NCBI RefSeq assembly: GCF_003206715.1
Contig: NZ_PZJU01000028.1
Span: forward strand, 1 to 44,189
Origin: Salinicola peritrichatus
GTDB taxonomy: Bacteria > Pseudomonadota > Gammaproteobacteria > Pseudomonadales > Halomonadaceae
Direction of reading: 5' to 3'
DNA length: 44,189 nucleotides
The notes under the pieces were generated by a model, which did not search any database, was not told the origin of the DNA, and saw only the letters and a program-made list of their open reading frames with translations. Each line of letters opens with the position of its first letter. The stretch's first letter is position 1. A program made the translations under genes and the position numbers. Positions 41,150 through 44,189 of this stretch are shown piece by piece.

Positions 41150-42298
41150 TCAATAGCCGTATCGATCGAGAATCGCGTTCTGATCCTGAGACGGCTGCCC
41201 GTAAAACTCCAGCAACTGCGCCGGCCGGTTGGTGAAGAAGCCGTCGACACCACGTTCCCGATAACGCTCGAAATCCTCGGCGTCATCGACAGTATAGAGA
41301 TGCACCAGCAAGCCGTCGTCATGGGCCATGCCGACCATCCAGGGCTCCGCCAGATCCGCATAGCTGAATCGGCTGCTGAACGGACCGTCATGCTCGGACT
41401 GCAGCGCCGACGGGCCGACGCCGATGGCGCCATGCTGCTTGGCGAAGTCGAGCCATGCCTGATAGGCCTCGGGCGAGGCGACCTTCTGGCGCGCGTAGTA
41501 GTCGGCATCGCTTTCGTTGTCACCCTGGGGCTCGCTCGGCGCCGCTTCGATGCCGCCGTCACCCAGCCACAGCAGCAACACGCGCGGCACATGCGGCAAT
41601 TCCTGCTCCAGCGCCTCCAGGCTGGCCCTGGAGAAAGTCTGCATCACGATGCGGCCCGGGCCGTCGCCCACTTTCACCGCACCTTTTGCGGCTGGGCGCG
41701 ACTTGGCTGCATCTCCCAACCAGCCGCGGGATTCCAGCTTCTCGTGCAGGTCCTTTTCGATACCGGGGAACTGTTCGGGAACCTTGGTCTCGATGTAGAG
41801 ACCGGGATGATTCTCGCCCCCTTCGGCGATATCGATCACTTCGTCGAGAGTCAGAATCTTGAGCCCGGCATAGTCGTCCCGGGCGCGATCCGGATAGGCC
41901 TCGTTGAACCAGTTGCCGGCATCCAGCTGCTTGAGTTCGTCGAGGGTGAAGCTCGATACCGGCGCATCGACGCGGTCCGGAAAAACCTCGGCGACGTTGG
42001 TGTTGCGGCCCAACGTATTGTCGTGCACGGCGACCAGCACGCCATCCCGGGTCCGTTGCAGGTCGAGCTCGAGATAGTCGGCGCCCAGATCGCGCGCCAG
42101 CAGGTAAGCCGGTCTGGTCGACTCCGGCGCCTGGTAGGATGCGCCGCGGTGGGCGATTACTGCGTCACAGGGTACCGGGATCTTGGTGCAGAGCGTCGAA
42201 CCTTGCATCGATTCAGCGGCATCGGTCGTTCCCAGCGGCAACATCAGGCCCAGGCCGACGGCGCCGAGCCAACCCCATGAGCTCCAGGGATTCGGCAT
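41150..42298 (-). CDS. glpQ: Periplasmic glycerophosphodiester phosphodiesterase
   Basis: A 382-residue enzyme with a signal peptide (MPNPWSSWGWLGAVGLGL..., cleaved near TTDAA). Catalytic core: VIAHRGASYQAPESTRPAYL with the first catalytic histidine, YLELDLQRTRDGVLVAVHDN with metal glutamate and aspartate and the second histidine, then YIETKVPEQFPG and the C-terminal GVDGFFTNRPAQLLEFY. Hydrolyses deacylated phospholipids to sn-glycerol 3-phosphate and the head-group alcohol. AAGGAG is nine bases before the ATG. Close to typical GlpQ length. Confidence 0.94.
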   Translation of the reverse strand: MPNPWSSWGWLGAVGLGLMLPLGTTDAAESMQGSTLCTKIPVPCDAVIAHRGASYQAPESTRPAYLLARDLGADYLELDLQRTRDGVLVAVHDNTLGRNTNVAEVFPDRVDAPVSSFTLDELKQLDAGNWFNEAYPDRARDDYAGLKILTLDEVIDIAEGGENHPGLYIETKVPEQFPGIEKDLHEKLESRGWLGDAAKSRPAAKGAVKVGDGPGRIVMQTFSRASLEALEQELPHVPRVLLLWLGDGGIEAAPSEPQGDNESDADYYARQKVASPEAYQAWLDFAKQHGAIGVGPSALQSEHDGPFSSRFSYADLAEPWMVGMAHDDGLLVHLYTVDDAEDFERYRERGVDGFFTNRPAQLLEFYGQPSQDQNAILDRYGY

Positions 42299-42728
42299 GA
42301 TCGAACGTCTCCTTGTTGTTGAGCGTGGGCGGTCCTCTAACGTATCAGACCCTCAGTTCAGCGTTTCGGCTCGCGACCCTCCATGATCCAACAAACTCAG
42401 CGTAGCCCGCTTTCCGCTCCCGCCCCAGTCAGTCTTCACTTCGCCTTCGGGCCGCGCCCTCGGCCCGATCAGGTTCCGCTATCTTCTGTCGGCCGGATGC
42501 TGTTGCAGCACCGAATTGCCGCGGATGCCGTCGTCGGGATAGCGGTTGACACCCACATGCGTTAAGCTGCCCCACCATTGCCTTACCTGTCTGACCGTTG
42601 TCACGCGAAGCTGAAAGAGTTGACGACCCTCCTATTTGCCGCCTCCAGGCGCATCAGCCAGTACTGGCATTCCCCGGTAGAGCGTAGCCGCTTCGCTTCG
42701 CCATTCGCCGCGACCTAGAGAATACCGA
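42299..42728. other. Long leader / promoter region between glpQ and rhlE
   Basis: 430 bases without a convincing gene. It must contain the divergent promoters. A consensus-like TTGACA lies at 42546-42551 but no -10 follows at 16-18 bases. A perfect 8-bp stem (TCGGGCCG at 42447, CGGCCCGA at 42461) could form in the RNA. A short open frame at 42383-42565 has no ribosome site or similarity I recognise. Confidence 0.5.
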
Positions 42729-44168
42729 ATGAGTTTTGCCTCACTGGGCCTGAGCGCCCCGTTGCTGAAAGCCGTTGCCGAACAGGGCTACGACACCCCC
42801 TCCCCGATCCAGTCCCAAGCGATTCCCGCCGTACTCGAGGGGCGGGATGTGATGGCGGCCGCACAGACCGGCACCGGAAAAACGGCGGGCTTCACCCTGC
42901 CGATCCTGCACCGCCTGTCCCAAGGCGAGCGCCCCCGCGGCGGCTCACAGATCCCGGTGCGCGCGCTGATCCTGACGCCGACGCGCGAACTTGCGGCACA
43001 AGTCGGCGAAAGCGTCGCCACTTACGGCAAGCATCTGCCGCTGAAAAGCGCGGTGGTCTTCGGCGGGGTCAAGATCAATCCGCAGATCGCGACGCTGCGT
43101 CAGGGCGTCGATATCCTGGTGGCCACGCCGGGCCGCCTGCTCGACCTCTACCAGCAGAAAGTGGTTCGCTTCGACAAGCTCGAAGTGCTGGTGCTCGATG
43201 AAGCCGACCGTATGCTCGATATGGGCTTCATCCACGACATTCGCAAGATTCTGGCCGTGCTGCCCAAGCAGCGCCAGAACCTGCTGTTCTCGGCGACCTT
43301 CTCCAACGATATCCGCAACCTCGCCAAGGGCCTGGTCAACGATCCGGTGGAAGTCTCGGTGACGCCGCGCAATACCGCCGCCACCACGGTGACCCAGTGG
43401 GTTCATCCGGTGGACAAGAGCCGCAAGCCGGCCTTGCTGTCGCATTTGATTCAGACTCATCAATGGCAGCAGGTGCTGGTCTTCACCCGCACCAAGCACG
43501 GCGCCAACCGTCTGACCAAGTATCTCGAGGGCCAGGGTATCGAGGCGGCTGCGATTCACGGCAACAAGAGCCAGAACGCGCGCACCAAGGCGCTGGCCGA
43601 TTTCAAGAGTGGCGGCATTCGCGCCCTGGTCGCCACCGACATCGCCGCCCGCGGGCTCGATATCGATCAGTTGCCGCAGGTAGTGAATTTCGAACTGCCC
43701 AACGTGCCCGAGGACTACGTCCATCGCATCGGCCGTACCGGGCGCGCCGGCGCCAGTGGCCAGGCCGTGTCGCTGGTCAGCCTGGACGAGAAGAAGGAAC
43801 TGGCCGGCATCGAGCGCCTGATCAGCCAGCGTCTGAACAGCCAAGCGGTGGAAGGCTTCGAGCCGACGCCAGGCGGCGGCCCGAAGGTCGACGAAAACGA
43901 AGATCGCCCGCCCCGTGGCGGCCAGCGTCGCGGTAACGGCGGTAATGGTCAGCGGCGCAGTCACGGTGGTGGCGGACGTGGTGACGATGCACGCCGCAGC
44001 AGCAGTAACCGTGGCGCAGCGTCGAACCAGCGTCGCTCGCAAGACGATAACCGCGGCAATCGGGGCGAAGGTGGCAATCGTAGCACCGATACCACGGCCC
44101 CTCGCCGTCGGCGCTCGCGGGGAGGCCAGCGCCGCAGCGGTGGCGGCACGTCCAACGGCAACGTCTAA
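42729..44168 (+). CDS. rhlE: DEAD-box ATP-dependent RNA helicase RhlE
   Basis: A 479-residue helicase. In order: Q motif ([28 protein letters not shown]), motif [10 protein letters not shown], Ia [42 protein letters not shown] and [12 protein letters not shown]. Residues about 380-479 are a low-complexity Arg/Gly/Asn/Ser tail that would bind RNA non-specifically. RhlE remodels ribosomal precursors and degradosome substrates, often in the cold. Complete in the window. No strong Shine-Dalgarno is visible before the ATG. Confidence 0.96.
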   Translation: MSFASLGLSAPLLKAVAEQGYDTPSPIQSQAIPAVLEGRDVMAAAQTGTGKTAGFTLPILHRLSQGERPRGGSQIPVRALILTPTRELAAQVGESVATYGKHLPLKSAVVFGGVKINPQIATLRQGVDILVATPGRLLDLYQQKVVRFDKLEVLVLDEADRMLDMGFIHDIRKILAVLPKQRQNLLFSATFSNDIRNLAKGLVNDPVEVSVTPRNTAATTVTQWVHPVDKSRKPALLSHLIQTHQWQQVLVFTRTKHGANRLTKYLEGQGIEAAAIHGNKSQNARTKALADFKSGGIRALVATDIAARGLDIDQLPQVVNFELPNVPEDYVHRIGRTGRAGASGQAVSLVSLDEKKELAGIERLISQRLNSQAVEGFEPTPGGGPKVDENEDRPPRGGQRRGNGGNGQRRSHGGGGRGDDARRSSSNRGAASNQRRSQDDNRGNRGEGGNRSTDTTAPRRRRSRGGQRRSGGGTSNGNV

Positions 44169-44189
44169 GCGAAAACGACAACGCCACCG

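Noticed and set aside
42546-42551. TTGACA as a complete rhlE promoter
   Set aside because: No acceptable -10 hexamer at 16-18 bases.

Overview
The window looks like the chromosome of a halophilic gammaproteobacterium, most probably Halomonadaceae (Halomonas, Salinicola, Chromohalobacter or Kushneria). This is inferred from high G+C, acidic proteins, and the mix of TRAP, MHS and ABC uptake systems with RhlE, OprB-type porin and AcuI-like proteins. It carries no rRNA, no tRNA that I could see, no CRISPR array and no phage. Most of it is accessory catabolism packed into short operons with ATGA/TTGA-type overlaps.

Left part (1-14.3 kb). A broken shikimate-dehydrogenase fragment sits at the left edge. 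Next comes a glycoside-uptake module: on the minus strand a Pot-type ABC importer (binding protein, two permeases, ATPase) followed by a GH63-like glycosidase. On the plus strand, divergently, are a GntR/HutC regulator, an ADP-ribosylglycohydrolase-family enzyme and a PfkB sugar kinase, the same three families as E. coli yegW-yegU-yegV. The module ends in a strong terminator. Then follow an OprB-type porin, a GATase1-AraC regulator with an MFS exporter, and a sodium:solute symporter with a small partner protein.

Centre (14.4-31.5 kb), the most interesting part. This is a pyridine-carboxylate catabolism island: NicA (2Fe-2S), a NicB-like protein with a degenerate molybdopterin domain fused to a three-haem cytochrome c, NicC (6-hydroxynicotinate 3-monooxygenase), a TAXI-TRAP transporter, a NadC homologue, a fused PhnN kinase / nucleoside-monophosphate phosphorylase, a SIR2-like protein, a MarR (NicR-like) repressor, a second full-length molybdopterin subunit, XdhC and a MocA-type cytidylyltransferase. 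NadC, the phosphorylase and PhnN together could form a PRPP-recycling cycle that decarboxylates quinolinate to nicotinate at the cost of one ATP. NicAB and NicC would then carry nicotinate to 2,5-dihydroxypyridine. That cycle is inference from family chemistry and gene order. Ring-cleavage genes (nicX, nicD, nicF, nicE) are not in the window; only a possible 5' scrap of nicD is visible. A short motif with core ATGGTGYA lies in or near the predicted promoters of nicA, nicC and the MarR gene.

Right part (31.5-44.2 kb). A 145-bp inverted-repeat element separates the molybdenum genes from dgkA and supplies the stop codons of both flanking genes. Housekeeping and single genes follow: an AcuI-type reductase, prolyl aminopeptidase and an M20 peptidase. 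Then comes an IclR-controlled operon (MHS transporter, two SDR dehydrogenases, a NodB-fold deacetylase/imidase) with a 19-bp palindromic operator. A cupin, a periplasmic glycerophosphodiesterase and the DEAD-box helicase RhlE close the window.
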